A stretch of 64,000 nt of DNA from the NCBI GenBank assembly GCA_016285455.1, contig JAEEQS010000001.1:186001-250000 (forward strand). Reading direction: 5' to 3'. The notes under the pieces were generated by a model that ran no database searches, was not told the DNA's origin, and worked only from the letters and a program-made list of their open reading frames with translations. This DNA comes from Bacteroidales bacterium (GTDB lineage Bacteria > Bacteroidota > Bacteroidia > Bacteroidales > UBA932). The stretch's first letter is position 1. Every line of letters starts with the position of its first letter. The position numbers and the translations under genes were made by a program. This document shows positions 9,487 through 18,107 of this stretch, one piece after another.

Positions 9487-11916
9487 ATGAAAAGAATATT
9501 GCTTTCCATCATTCTTCTTGCATTTGCCGTTTGCGCATATGCCCAGAAGGTTACAACTGTAGACAAATTCAACTATGCCGGGCCGTACCAGGTGTCTTCT
9601 CCGCTGTTTGATACCAAGGACGCCAAGGGCAAGGCCTTTGACCGCAAGAGCCTGATGGACGCGGCTCCGCTTAAGGCTAAGCAGACTAGAGAAGTTGCTT
9701 CCGGAGCTGTTCCTGAAGCTGAAGGTGAGAGTGTAGGAGTGTTCTCTTTCTTCATCAACGACCTGAATTTCAAGAAGGTGGATGTTGAGATAAAGGGAAC
9801 CAAAGATTACAAGGCTTATCTCGACGGCAAGGAAAGTTCCCTCAAAGGCCTCAAGCTGGATCCAAAGCAGCACCGCATAGACATAAAGGTTCTCAGCGAT
9901 GGGGAAGGCAAGGATTCACTTTTCGTAAGCCTGAAGTCTGATAGCGAAGTGGCCTGGACTTTGTCCCAGAAACATAATTTCGGGATGGACGAGGTTCTCT
10001 ACGGCGAAAAGATGGGAAACGCAAGCATATCCGAAAACGGCCAGTACATCATTGTAAACACTTCAGATACAGACCACAAGGCCAAGACCACCCGTAAGAC
10101 TCAACTAAAGGAAATATCAACCGGAAAGGTGCTCAGGGAAAAGGGTGGAATTTTCTGGCTCAACGGCGGGAATGAGTACGCCTGGTACGAGACTATAGAC
10201 GGCAACCGAAAGCTCTGGAAAGCCATCCCAGGCGGAGCGGACGAGCTAGTGGCCGAGAACCTGCCGAAGGGCAATATTTTCCTGGCCCCGAATATGAAGT
10301 TTATGATTATCGCTGAGGAAGCTGAGGGACCTAAGGAGGATGCAGATGTTTACCAGATTCTGGATCCGGATGACCGGCAGCCAGGATGGAGAGACCGCTC
10401 ATACTTCAGCTATTACGACCTGGAAACTGGCAACCTGAGAAGGCTTTCATTCGGAACTAAAGAGGTTTATCCTTTGGAAATTACGGATGATTCCAGATAT
10501 ATGCTGGTGGAGATCCACAACCTTCAGGTCCAGAAAAGGCCGTCTCGCAGTACGGACTTGTGTGTTGTGGACCTTCAGACCTGGGCTGTAGATACCATAA
10601 TCAAAGGCGACGGCTTCCTTTCCAGGGCTATGTTCTCGCCTGACGGGAAGAGCCTGCTTGTTCTGGGCTCTCCTGAAGCATTTGGCGGCATAGGCAACGC
10701 AACACCTGGCCAGACTCCGAATATGTACGATATCCAGATGTTCATTTTTGATATAGCCAGCTGCACTCCAAGATGCATTACCAAGGACTTTGACCCTTCA
10801 ATTGACGGAGCCAGCTGGAACCGCAAAGACGGAAAGATCTATGCCGGAGCAACGGAAGGCGAATACAAGACTCTCTATGCCTTTGATCCTAAGAGCGGAA
10901 AGAGCCGCAAGCTGAGCCAGATTCCTGAAGTTGTTACCTCCTGGAATCTGCCTGAAAAGGGAGAGACGATGTGTTATGTGGGCGGCGGAGCTTCATCTCC
11001 TTCCAAGCTCTATATCAAGGACATGAAGAAAGACAAGGACTATCTTCTGGAAGACGTTTCTGCAGATAAGTACCAAGACGTGATAATGGGCGAGTGCAAA
11101 AGCTGGAGCTTTACCAACCGCCTCGGCGACGAGATACAGGGAAGGTTTTATCTTCCTCCAGGATTTGACCCTGAAAAGAAGTATCCGATGATAGTCAACT
11201 ACTATGGCGGATGCACTCCTACAACCCGCTCTCTTGAAAGCCGTTACCCGCAGCAGTACTATGCCAGCCTTGGCTATGTGGTTTATGTGATACAGCCAAG
11301 CGGGGCCGTAGGCTTTGGCCAGAAGTTCTCCGCCCGCCACGTGGAGACCTGGGGAGATTACGTTGCTGATGACATCATTGAAGGAGTTAAGAAGTTTTGC
11401 GATGCCCATCCGTTTGTAAACCGTGATAAGATAGGCTGCATTGGAGCCAGCTACGGCGGATTTATGACTCAGTATCTTCAGACCAAGACCGACATATTTG
11501 CCTGCGCAGTTTCCCACGCCGGAATAAGCAATATTGCAAGTTACTGGGGAGAAGGCTATTGGGGCTATTCCTACGGTCACGTGGCAAGCGCCGAGAGTTA
11601 TCCGTGGAACAATCCTGATATGTACACCAAGCATTCTCCGCTTTTCAATGCAGACAAGATCCACACGCCGCTGCTTCTGCTTCACGGTTCTGCAGACACC
11701 AACGTTCCTCACATAGAGAGTATCCAGATGTTTACAGCCCTGAAGATTCTGGGCCGGGAAGTGGCGTTTGTGGAAGTTAAGGGAGAGAACCACTGGATTC
11801 TGGATTACCCTAAGAGAATAAAGTGGAGCAACACCATTATGGCCTGGTTCCAGAAATACTTGAAAGACGATCCTTCCTGGTGGGAGAATATGTATCCAGA
11901 GAAAAACCTTTATTAG
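9487..11916 (+). CDS. Secreted S9-family prolyl oligopeptidase-like serine peptidase
   Basis: 809 residues from ATG 9487 with a signal peptide (MKRILLSIILLAFAVCAYAQ). The N-terminal part (to about 560) is a beta-propeller-like region with repeated SPDGKSLLVLGSP-type blades; the C-terminal part is an alpha/beta-hydrolase domain. The catalytic triad is visible: Ser655 in GASYGGF, Asp737 in GSADTNVPH and His769 in GENHWI. S9 enzymes of this type (DPP-IV or acylaminoacyl-peptidase-like) cut short peptides, often after proline or alanine; subfamily specificity cannot be read here. Likely periplasmic, in peptide nutrition. The zinc-ribbon/CD225 gene begins 3 bp after the stop. Confidence 0.93.
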   Translation: MKRILLSIILLAFAVCAYAQKVTTVDKFNYAGPYQVSSPLFDTKDAKGKAFDRKSLMDAAPLKAKQTREVASGAVPEAEGESVGVFSFFINDLNFKKVDVEIKGTKDYKAYLDGKESSLKGLKLDPKQHRIDIKVLSDGEGKDSLFVSLKSDSEVAWTLSQKHNFGMDEVLYGEKMGNASISENGQYIIVNTSDTDHKAKTTRKTQLKEISTGKVLREKGGIFWLNGGNEYAWYETIDGNRKLWKAIPGGADELVAENLPKGNIFLAPNMKFMIIAEEAEGPKEDADVYQILDPDDRQPGWRDRSYFSYYDLETGNLRRLSFGTKEVYPLEITDDSRYMLVEIHNLQVQKRPSRSTDLCVVDLQTWAVDTIIKGDGFLSRAMFSPDGKSLLVLGSPEAFGGIGNATPGQTPNMYDIQMFIFDIASCTPRCITKDFDPSIDGASWNRKDGKIYAGATEGEYKTLYAFDPKSGKSRKLSQIPEVVTSWNLPEKGETMCYVGGGASSPSKLYIKDMKKDKDYLLEDVSADKYQDVIMGECKSWSFTNRLGDEIQGRFYLPPGFDPEKKYPMIVNYYGGCTPTTRSLESRYPQQYYASLGYVVYVIQPSGAVGFGQKFSARHVETWGDYVADDIIEGVKKFCDAHPFVNRDKIGCIGASYGGFMTQYLQTKTDIFACAVSHAGISNIASYWGEGYWGYSYGHVASAESYPWNNPDMYTKHSPLFNADKIHTPLLLLHGSADTNVPHIESIQMFTALKILGREVAFVEVKGENHWILDYPKRIKWSNTIMAWFQKYLKDDPSWWENMYPEKNLY

Positions 11917-11919
11917 AAG

Positions 11920-12303
11920 ATGAAAATCTTTTGCGAGGAATGCGGCGCGGCCAACAGACCGGAAAGTACCAGATGCAGCCTTTGCAATGCAAAGCTTCCG
12001 CAATACGGTTCTACTCCGGATTACGGCAAGTTTGACTTTTCCGCCGATCCAAAGCCGGTAAAGGATAAGGCTCCGATGACTTATCTGGGCTGGAGCCTTC
12101 TCGAGACTCTGTGCTGCTGTTCCCCGCTGGCAATCCTGGCCATAGTCTTTGGCGCCCAGTCCGCCTATGCTTTCAAGCACAAGGATTACGACAAGGCGGA
12201 GCGCAAGTCTGAGGCTGCCCGCAAAACTGTGCTCTGGGCCCTGGTATTGGCTTTCATACTTTGGATAATCATTTTTGCATCCGGCGTTCTGGATAAAGTT
12301 TGA
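11920..12303 (+). CDS. Zinc-ribbon plus CD225/dispanin-type membrane protein
   Basis: 127 residues. The N-terminus is a rubredoxin-like zinc ribbon, CEECGAANRPESTRCSLC (two CxxC knuckles at about 5-8 and 20-23). After a linker come P-x-TYLGWSLLETLCCCSPLAI, a following helix, KDYDKAERKSEAAR, and a second TM helix. That layout (hydrophobic helix, CC pair, G-D/KDY-x-K-A-x-x-x-S-x-x-AR, second helix) matches the CD225/dispanin family, related to eukaryotic interferon-induced transmembrane proteins. Bacterial members are of unknown function. The stop overlaps the next gene's start (TGATG), suggesting translational coupling. Confidence 0.8.
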   Translation: MKIFCEECGAANRPESTRCSLCNAKLPQYGSTPDYGKFDFSADPKPVKDKAPMTYLGWSLLETLCCCSPLAILAIVFGAQSAYAFKHKDYDKAERKSEAARKTVLWALVLAFILWIIIFASGVLDKV

Positions 12304-12659
12304 TGGCTAGACAATTGGACAAAACGGAAAAATGGGGGCTGCGGCTACTCTTCCTGTTTGTGGCAGGATGGCTGTCTTTGTTTGCATATACGAAATGGGG
12401 GTTGAAAGATCCTGAGATCTCCCTCAGGCAAGGCGATATCAAAAGGCTTCTAAATTGCGAGATTTTTTCAGATACAGCCAATGTTCATTCCTCTGTTTAC
12501 GTAGACAAGGTCAAGATCGCTGAGTTTGATTCCATTACCCCGTCGGGGACAAAATACATCAAATTCCGGTACAGAATCAAGAGCAAGGAAAACGGCAAAT
12601 CTTGGCACGACGGCAGCGTGGAAGACAAGGATATGGAATACAGCAATCTGAAGTATTAG
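12303..12659 (+). CDS. Hypothetical protein with one N-terminal membrane helix
   Basis: 118 residues from the ATG overlapping the previous stop by one base. One TM segment (about 13-30, LRLLFLFVAGWLSLFAY) is followed by a mostly beta, polar domain of about 85 residues. No family recognised. Co-translation with the CD225-like gene suggests they act together, but nothing in the sequence shows how. Convergent with the membrane protein gene that ends 4 bp later. Confidence 0.65.
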   Translation: MARQLDKTEKWGLRLLFLFVAGWLSLFAYTKWGLKDPEISLRQGDIKRLLNCEIFSDTANVHSSVYVDKVKIAEFDSITPSGTKYIKFRYRIKSKENGKSWHDGSVEDKDMEYSNLKY

Positions 12660-12662
12660 CTG

Positions 12663-13055
12663 CTACTTTTTCTTTTCCTGGCGCCTTTTCATCAGCTCCA
12701 TAAATTCCTCTGCAGCAATGGTTTTTCTAAGTATGCCAATCGCGATAATATTGAGGATTACGCAGATTATCGGGAAGATTGTTGATACTGGGAACCTTAC
12801 TACTTTTATGTCTGTAAACCAGAGCAGGTAGACAATCCAGGCCTGATATGCCAACAGCACTATTGATGTGTAGATGCAGAGCCTCAGCTGAAGCTTCTTG
12901 TGGTGTATCAGGAACAGGTTCACAAGACAAATCAGAAAAGCGATGATTGTAAGCACAAGAAATGGGGGATATGCCCTGTAAATCTCGCCGAAAAGCATTA
13001 TTCCCAGCAGTACCGCAGACGCAAGTATAAGTGTCAGATAATTTATCTTCTTCAT
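12663..13055 (-). CDS. Hypothetical four-helix membrane protein
   Basis: 130 residues from ATG 13055; a GTG one codon upstream is also open. Four hydrophobic segments are visible (about 7-24, 32-50, 57-80 and 92-112), then a basic C-terminal tail rich in Lys, Arg and Glu (MKRRQEKKK). No family recognised. Its -7 element (complement of 13061-13068) lies 6 bp upstream, so the mRNA may be leaderless. Confidence 0.65.
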   Translation of the reverse strand: MKKINYLTLILASAVLLGIMLFGEIYRAYPPFLVLTIIAFLICLVNLFLIHHKKLQLRLCIYTSIVLLAYQAWIVYLLWFTDIKVVRFPVSTIFPIICVILNIIAIGILRKTIAAEEFMELMKRRQEKKK

Positions 13056-13060
13056 CACTG

Positions 13061-13087
13061 CAAATTTATCTTTTTTTACTAAATTTG
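13061..13087. promoter_or_regulatory. Divergent pair of -7 elements
   Basis: CAAATTTA at 13061-13068 is TAAATTTG on the minus strand and serves the membrane protein gene. TAAATTTG at 13080-13087 serves the nucleoside phosphorylase on the plus strand. The two lie only 11 bp apart, so polymerases at the two promoters would probably compete. Confidence 0.55.
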
Positions 13088-13109
13088 GGAAAATTAAAAT
13101 ATCGATTTT

Positions 13110-14003
13110 ATGAAAACTTCAAGATCAAAGAAGATTGCGGCATCGGAACTTTTGCTTAATGCCGACGGGTCCATATATCATCTTAATCTCCGTCCTGAGG
13201 AACTTGCAGACACGGTGATTCTTGTGGGCGATCCGGGAAGAGTTGCGATGATTGCCAAGTTTATGACAGCCATCGAGTTTACCAAACAGAGCAGAGAATT
13301 TGTCTCAACGACAGGCCTTTACAAGGGCAAGAGGATTACGGTTCTTTCCACAGGAATTGGAACGGACAACATAGACATAGTGATGAACGAGCTTGACGCT
13401 GTTGCCAACATAGATTTCAACACCCGCAAGATCAAGGAGCAGAAAAGAAGCCTTACTCTCGTTAGAATCGGAACCAGCGGCGCCTTGCAGCCTGAGATTC
13501 CTCTTGGATCATTTGTGCTTAGCCATTATTCCATCGGCTGCGACGGCCTGGTGAACTGGTATGCAAATCGCGACAGCGTAACAGACAAGGAGATAGAGAA
13601 TGCCCTGGTTGAGCATATGGGCTGGGATCCTAATCTTCCAAGACCTTATATCGTACGCAACTCAGACCGCCTGATCAAGGCTTTCCAGAGGAAGACCGTC
13701 AAGGGAATGACCATTTCCGCTCCGGGTTTCTTTGGTCCTCAGGGAAGAGTTCTTCGCCTCGGCCTTGCAATGCCTAAGATGAACGCCAAGTTCGAGAGCT
13801 TTGCCGCAAAGGGCTACAAGGTAACCAATTACGAGATGGAAGGCAGTGCCATTGCAGGCCTTGCAAAGGAGATGGGCCACGAGGCCATCACCGTTTGCTG
13901 CATCATTGCAAACAGATACGCCAAGGAAGCTATCACAGACTACCATCCATACATAGAGAAACTCATCAAGATGGTTCTCGATACTCTTGTCAAGCTTAAA
14001 TAA
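13110..14003 (+). CDS. Nucleoside phosphorylase (uridine phosphorylase-like)
   Basis: 297 residues, PNP/UDP phosphorylase superfamily. It would cleave a nucleoside with phosphate to a base and (deoxy)ribose-1-phosphate in cytoplasmic nucleoside salvage. Visible motifs are VILVGDPGRV near the N-terminus (phosphate-binding GDPxR), RIGTSGALQPEIPLGSFV in the middle, and YEMEGSAIAGLA with the Met-Glu that contacts ribose. The GDPGR and GTSG motifs favour a uridine phosphorylase-type enzyme over a purine one, but specificity is inferred. The proline dehydrogenase gene follows after 31 bp. Confidence 0.9.
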   Translation: MKTSRSKKIAASELLLNADGSIYHLNLRPEELADTVILVGDPGRVAMIAKFMTAIEFTKQSREFVSTTGLYKGKRITVLSTGIGTDNIDIVMNELDAVANIDFNTRKIKEQKRSLTLVRIGTSGALQPEIPLGSFVLSHYSIGCDGLVNWYANRDSVTDKEIENALVEHMGWDPNLPRPYIVRNSDRLIKAFQRKTVKGMTISAPGFFGPQGRVLRLGLAMPKMNAKFESFAAKGYKVTNYEMEGSAIAGLAKEMGHEAITVCCIIANRYAKEAITDYHPYIEKLIKMVLDTLVKLK

Positions 14004-14034
14004 GACAACGAATCAACACTAAGACATAACCGTT

Positions 14035-15207
14035 ATGGTAGATTTCAATAACCTTGAAATAGCATTCTCCTCCAAAAGCAAAGGCGAGTTGAAGAATGCG
14101 CTCCTGCTTTTCAATACTATCAAGAATCCAGGAATGGTCAAGTTCCTCAAGGGAGCTTCCAACCTTGCCCTCAAAATCGGCTTTCCTATAGGCTGGGCCG
14201 TAAAACCTACTCTTTACAAGCAGTTTGTGGGCGGCGAGACTCTGGAAGACTGCAAGAAGACCATAGATCATCTCCAGAGTTTCAACGTTAAATCTACCCT
14301 CGACTTTTCCGCCGAGGGCAAGCAGACTCCTGAGGGCATCCAGTATACCTTTGAGGAGACCATGCGTTCAATAGATTTTGCCAAGGGCAATCCTTCCCTT
14401 GCTTATGCCGTGTTCAAGCCAAGCACCATCATCACCGATGAACTTCTTGCCAAGGCTTCCGAGAAGAGGGAGCCTCTGACCGCTGAGGAAGAAAAGGAAT
14501 TCAAGGCTTACCAGGAGAGGTTTGCCGCTTTCTGCAAGAGAGCATACGACAACGATGTAAGGCTGATCATAGACGCTGAGGACTACTGCTTCCAGGATGC
14601 CATTGACGCCCAGACAGATGAGATGATGAGGCTCTACAACAAGAAGAGGGCTATCATCTTTGCCACCCTTCAGATGTACCGCCACGACCGCATGCCTTAT
14701 CTGAAGAAGATTTACGAAGACGCTGTACAGAACAATTACATTGCCGGCATCAAGTTCGTTCGCGGAGCCTATATGGAAGAAGAAAGGGCCAGGGCTGCCG
14801 CTATGGGCTATCCAGATCCTATCTGCAAAGACAAACCTACAACCGATGCCAACTACAACGCAGGCGTAAAGTTCGTTATGGACCATCTGGATCATTTCGA
14901 GCTGTTTATGGGTACTCACAACGAGGAGAGCAACCGTCTTCTTGCCCAGCTGATCGATGAAAAGGGCCTTGCCCACAATGATCCTAGAATCCACTTCGCC
15001 CAGCTTCTGGGTATGAGCGACAATATCTCCTTCAACCTTGCCCACGAAGGCTACAACGTAACCAAGTATGTTCCTTACGCCAAGGTTAAGGATGTTGTTC
15101 CTTACCTTGTAAGACGTGCCGAGGAGAACACCTCCGTTGCCGGCCAGACCGGAAGGGAACTCAACCTCCTCCGCGCCGAAAAGAAACGCCGCAAAGCCAA
15201 GAAATAG
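14035..15207 (+). CDS. Proline dehydrogenase
   Basis: 390 residues, a stand-alone PRODH with a beta/alpha-barrel FAD domain. It oxidises L-proline to pyrroline-5-carboxylate, passing electrons to quinones; P5C dehydrogenase is not in the window. Recognisable parts are the LDFSAEGKQ strand, YAVFKPSTI, GIKFVRGAYMEEERARA (Arg contacts to proline/FAD), FMGTHNEES and the C-terminal Y-x-x-RRAEEN-x-S-x-x-GQTGREL helix that binds the proline carboxylate. The C-terminus is basic (KKRRKAKK). Supports proline use as carbon and nitrogen source, consistent with the peptidases nearby. Confidence 0.92.
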   Translation: MVDFNNLEIAFSSKSKGELKNALLLFNTIKNPGMVKFLKGASNLALKIGFPIGWAVKPTLYKQFVGGETLEDCKKTIDHLQSFNVKSTLDFSAEGKQTPEGIQYTFEETMRSIDFAKGNPSLAYAVFKPSTIITDELLAKASEKREPLTAEEEKEFKAYQERFAAFCKRAYDNDVRLIIDAEDYCFQDAIDAQTDEMMRLYNKKRAIIFATLQMYRHDRMPYLKKIYEDAVQNNYIAGIKFVRGAYMEEERARAAAMGYPDPICKDKPTTDANYNAGVKFVMDHLDHFELFMGTHNEESNRLLAQLIDEKGLAHNDPRIHFAQLLGMSDNISFNLAHEGYNVTKYVPYAKVKDVVPYLVRRAEENTSVAGQTGRELNLLRAEKKRRKAKK

Positions 15208-15231
15208 AAATCAATAATAACATTTCAACTT

Positions 15232-15789
15232 ATGAAAAAGCATTTATTATCCCTGGCTGTTATTGCCCTTGCAATTGTTCTGGCTGCGGCCTGCAAGGAA
15301 AAGCCTGCTGAAAATCCGGAGCCGGTAAAACCTGCAAGCATTACCGCTGAGCACTTTACGGCCTTCCTGGTTACAGAGCCTGAAAAAGCCCAGGCTTTTC
15401 TGGATTCTATGGGAATCAAGAAGCTTAACTATTTTTTTGAAGAAGGAGGTCCTGGCGCCCAGTGCGACAATGAGCAGTCCTATTACGGAAGAGGAGCTGT
15501 CGTTGAGCTCACCGAGGATGGCGGCACCAGCAAGATTACTCCTGAAGATGAGCACGCAGTGGTTATCCACGTAGGAGGAGAGGGCACGGTCAATGGCTAC
15601 TTTGCATTCCGCAGCGAGGAAGACTACAACAACTTCATCAGCAAGCTTCCTAAGATAGATGAAGAGACACAGGAAGCTCCTTGGCTGGAAGTTGAGCCAA
15701 AGGGCAATGGTGATGCCAATGATTGGCTGTGGGATTCCGGCTTTGAGAAAGGCAAGTGGTACATTGCTGAGTTTATGCTCCGCGAATAA
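15232..15789 (+). CDS. Hypothetical lipoprotein
   Basis: 185 residues with an SPII signal (lipobox LAAAC at the end of a 20-residue hydrophobic stretch), then a Pro/Glu-rich spacer (KEKPAENPEP) and an acidic globular domain without known motifs. It lies 24 bp after proline dehydrogenase in the same direction. No function can be assigned. Confidence 0.65.
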   Translation: MKKHLLSLAVIALAIVLAAACKEKPAENPEPVKPASITAEHFTAFLVTEPEKAQAFLDSMGIKKLNYFFEEGGPGAQCDNEQSYYGRGAVVELTEDGGTSKITPEDEHAVVIHVGGEGTVNGYFAFRSEEDYNNFISKLPKIDEETQEAPWLEVEPKGNGDANDWLWDSGFEKGKWYIAEFMLRE

Positions 15790-15798
15790 AAGAACTTA

Positions 15799-16677
15799 TT
15801 ATTCCTGATATTCCAGCCCCTTGACAGCAATTCCTATGTTGACGGGGATATGCTGCATTTTGCCAAGGGCGTTTTCCCTTAGATAGCTGCTTTTTAAGAA
15901 AATGGCAGTTGTCATCTTCATTTCATTTTTATCACGATCCTTTTCAGGCTTGGCCAAGTAGGCTTCAAGAGCGTCTTTATTGCATTCGACAATCTGGAAT
16001 GCGATGAAATAATTCCCAGGTTCCAGCAGTATGGCTTCTGAGGGGTGAATTACTAGTCTTTGTGGTGTCTTTGAGACCGGAACGTTGAAATAGATCGGTT
16101 TGTTAAGCACGTTGACAAAAGATTCCTTTTTACCCTCGATACGGTATATGTTGATGGAAGCGACGCAGTCAGGTATAGAGTTGTCTCTGAGAGTAAGCTC
16201 AATATTCTTTATCTTGAAAGGCTTTTTTGTCTTGGCGACGGAACCCAGCTCGCCACCCTTGAATTCTTTGGTAGCCAGAGCTAAGCTGATTGCGCCTTTA
16301 TCTCCCAGCACCTTCTTCCCGGGGCGGACAAGGTATTTCTCTTTCGTTTTTCCGGCAATTAACACAACCGGCGGCAGTTCGTTTTCCTTAAGCACTATGA
16401 CCACGTCATCCGCCGCTCCGGTAACCGGAAAGCGGGCTGCCTGATAGGAAACGTGGTGGAATTCCAGAGTATCTCCTGGAACATTAATCTTGAAGTGTCC
16501 GTCAACAGTGGAGACCGTGCCGATATTGAGCTTGGGAATACCTATTTGCACGTATTCCACGGCTTCGCCTTTTTCATTGATTATCCGGCCTTGGATTGTG
16601 AAACTTTTCTGAGCTAGGGTGCAGATTGGAAACAATAGAACTGCTATAAGAAGTGCAGGAAACAGTTTTGTACGCAT
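15799..16677 (-). CDS. Carboxypeptidase-like regulatory domain protein
   Basis: 292 residues with a signal peptide ending about TLAQ. Residues about 25-105 form a CarboxypepD_reg-like beta-sandwich: ITIQGRIINEKGEAVEYVQI, then STVDGHFKINVP and a closing V-x-x-V-L-K. In Bacteroidota this domain often sits at the N-terminus of SusC-like receptors; here it stands alone with a C-terminal domain of about 190 residues I do not recognise. Probably a periplasmic or outer-membrane-facing protein of unknown role. Confidence 0.8.
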   Translation of the reverse strand: MRTKLFPALLIAVLLFPICTLAQKSFTIQGRIINEKGEAVEYVQIGIPKLNIGTVSTVDGHFKINVPGDTLEFHHVSYQAARFPVTGAADDVVIVLKENELPPVVLIAGKTKEKYLVRPGKKVLGDKGAISLALATKEFKGGELGSVAKTKKPFKIKNIELTLRDNSIPDCVASINIYRIEGKKESFVNVLNKPIYFNVPVSKTPQRLVIHPSEAILLEPGNYFIAFQIVECNKDALEAYLAKPEKDRDKNEMKMTTAIFLKSSYLRENALGKMQHIPVNIGIAVKGLEYQE

Positions 16678-16764
16678 AAGTATTATTTTGCCGTACTGTA
16701 AGACAAAAAATATGCCTCAATTATGAAATCCGGAGATGTTTTCTTGGCAAATGCGGCTTATTAA

Positions 16765-16779
16765 CCGCAAAATTTGCGG
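16765..16779. promoter_or_regulatory. Perfect palindrome, candidate operator of the Fic gene
   Basis: CCGCAAA-A-TTTGCGG is a perfect 7-1-7 inverted repeat 70 bp before the fic start. A direct repeat GCGGCTTATT (16753-16762 and 16777-16786) overlaps it, and TTTGCGG recurs at the -7 element (16814-16820). The arrangement looks like a repressor site beside the promoter. Confidence 0.5.
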
Positions 16780-16783
16780 CTTA

Positions 16784-16817
16784 TTTGCCGAATCATTGCT
16801 TAATTGTATTATATTTG
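16784..16817 (+). promoter_or_regulatory. Candidate promoter of the Fic gene
   Basis: TTTG at 16784-16787 and TATATTTG at 16810-16817 match the Bacteroidota -33 and -7 elements with a 22-bp spacer, slightly longer than the usual 19-21. ATG 16835 follows 17 bp later. Confidence 0.5.
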
Positions 16818-16834
16818 CGGAAAACAGACAGCTT

Positions 16835-17962
16835 ATGAAATATATTTACAACTATCCTCAGTGGCCTGATTTCACCTGGGACCAAGCTCTGATTTCCAAT
16901 ATATTGGCAAAGATTAACAAAGAGGCTGGCTTTCTCTCTGGAAGGCTTAGCACTATAGGACTTGATGCCAGAATGGGTGCGGTTGTCGAGACTGTAACCC
17001 ATGATATTGTGTCATCATCTGAGATAGAAGGTGTTGTTCTGAATACAAATGAGGTACGCTCGTCTGTAGCGCGTCGTTTAGGAATAGTCATTCCGCATAG
17101 TCAAGACTCATCGAGATATATAGATGGCATTGTGGAAATGATGCTGGATGCAACGGTTAATTATAAGAAACCTCTTACAAACGAGAGGCTTTTCGGTTGG
17201 CACAACGTCTTGTTTCCTGGCGGCAGAAGCGGTATTAATATCATCGATGTGGCAAAATACCGGTCAGGAGGAATGAAAGTTGTTTCTGGTATCCTTGGCA
17301 AGGAGAAAGTGCATTATGTGGCTCCTTCTCCAGACAGATTAGAGAAAGAAATGAATACTTTCCTCGATTGGTTCAATGATAGCAATACTACTTGCAACTA
17401 TCTCAAATCTGCTATTGCTCATCTTTGGTTTGTCTGTATTCACCCGTTTGACGACGGTAACGGGCGAATAGGCAGGGCCATATCTGATATGGCTCTCTCC
17501 CAGGCCGATGACAGCCAGATGAGATATTTCAGTATGTCCAAACAAATTAATAAAGACAAGAAATCTTATTACGACATTCTTGAAAGAACCCAGAAGAGAG
17601 GTTGCGATATTACAGAATGGCTTTCTTGGTATTTGGGTTGTATGTCGAGAGCAATCTCAGCTTCTGATACAATACTCTCACGTGTTTTGAATAAAGCCAT
17701 TTTCTGGCAGACGCACGCAGGAACACCTTTTACAGACAGAATCCAGACAGTTCTTAATATCTATTTGGATGGGTACGAAGGTAAACTGACTGCTAAAAAC
17801 TGGGCAAACCTTTCAAAGGTATCATTAGATACTGCTGCAAGAGACATCAAATATTTGGTTGACACTGGAATTCTCATTCCTCAGCCTGGTAACGTTAGGA
17901 ATGTCTCTTATGGCATTTGCTGTTCAGATGGCAATACCATAATTCCAGGAAATTCAGATTGA
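16835..17962 (+). CDS. Fic-family protein with DUF4172-type N-terminus
   Basis: 375 residues from ATG 16835 (the earlier open frame runs through the promoter). Fic proteins transfer AMP or another nucleotide part onto Ser, Thr or Tyr of target proteins. The catalytic motif is canonical: HPFDDGNGR with His203. The N-terminus (MKYIYNYPQWPDFTWD) fits the DUF4172 domain of a common Fic subfamily, and an SSEIEG inhibitory motif near residues 61-66 fits the autoinhibitory (S/T)xxxE(G/N) helix. A winged-helix-like segment about 305-365 may bind DNA. Base composition is AT-richer than the neighbours, and the stop codon touches the tRNA-Gly 3' end, suggesting acquisition. Confidence 0.9.
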   Translation: MKYIYNYPQWPDFTWDQALISNILAKINKEAGFLSGRLSTIGLDARMGAVVETVTHDIVSSSEIEGVVLNTNEVRSSVARRLGIVIPHSQDSSRYIDGIVEMMLDATVNYKKPLTNERLFGWHNVLFPGGRSGINIIDVAKYRSGGMKVVSGILGKEKVHYVAPSPDRLEKEMNTFLDWFNDSNTTCNYLKSAIAHLWFVCIHPFDDGNGRIGRAISDMALSQADDSQMRYFSMSKQINKDKKSYYDILERTQKRGCDITEWLSWYLGCMSRAISASDTILSRVLNKAIFWQTHAGTPFTDRIQTVLNIYLDGYEGKLTAKNWANLSKVSLDTAARDIKYLVDTGILIPQPGNVRNVSYGICCSDGNTIIPGNSD

Positions 17963-18034
17963 GCGGAAAACGGGATTCGAACCCGCGGCCCTCAGCTTGG
18001 GAAGCTGATGCTCTACCAACTGAGCTATTTCCGC
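17962..18034 (-). tRNA. tRNA-Gly (anticodon CCC)
   Basis: 73 nt on the minus strand, reading GCGGAAA...TTTCCGC. The acceptor stem is perfect (7 bp), the D-arm contains AGCTCAGTTGGTAGAGC, the anticodon stem TCAGC/GCTGA encloses loop TTCCCAA with anticodon CCC, and the T-arm contains GGTTCGAATCC. CCA is not encoded. Its 3' end overlaps the last base of the convergent fic gene. Confidence 0.95.
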
Positions 18035-18107
18035 TTGCTGTTGGTTTTGGGAGTGCAAAATTAACAAAAAAGCAGTAATTTTACAATGTCATAAAAAGTG
18101 TACTGGC

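Noticed and set aside
10993-12180. 395-codon open frame antisense to the S9 peptidase and CD225-like genes
   Set aside because: It is a shadow of two well-supported genes: no signal, motif or promoter, and composition follows the opposite strand.
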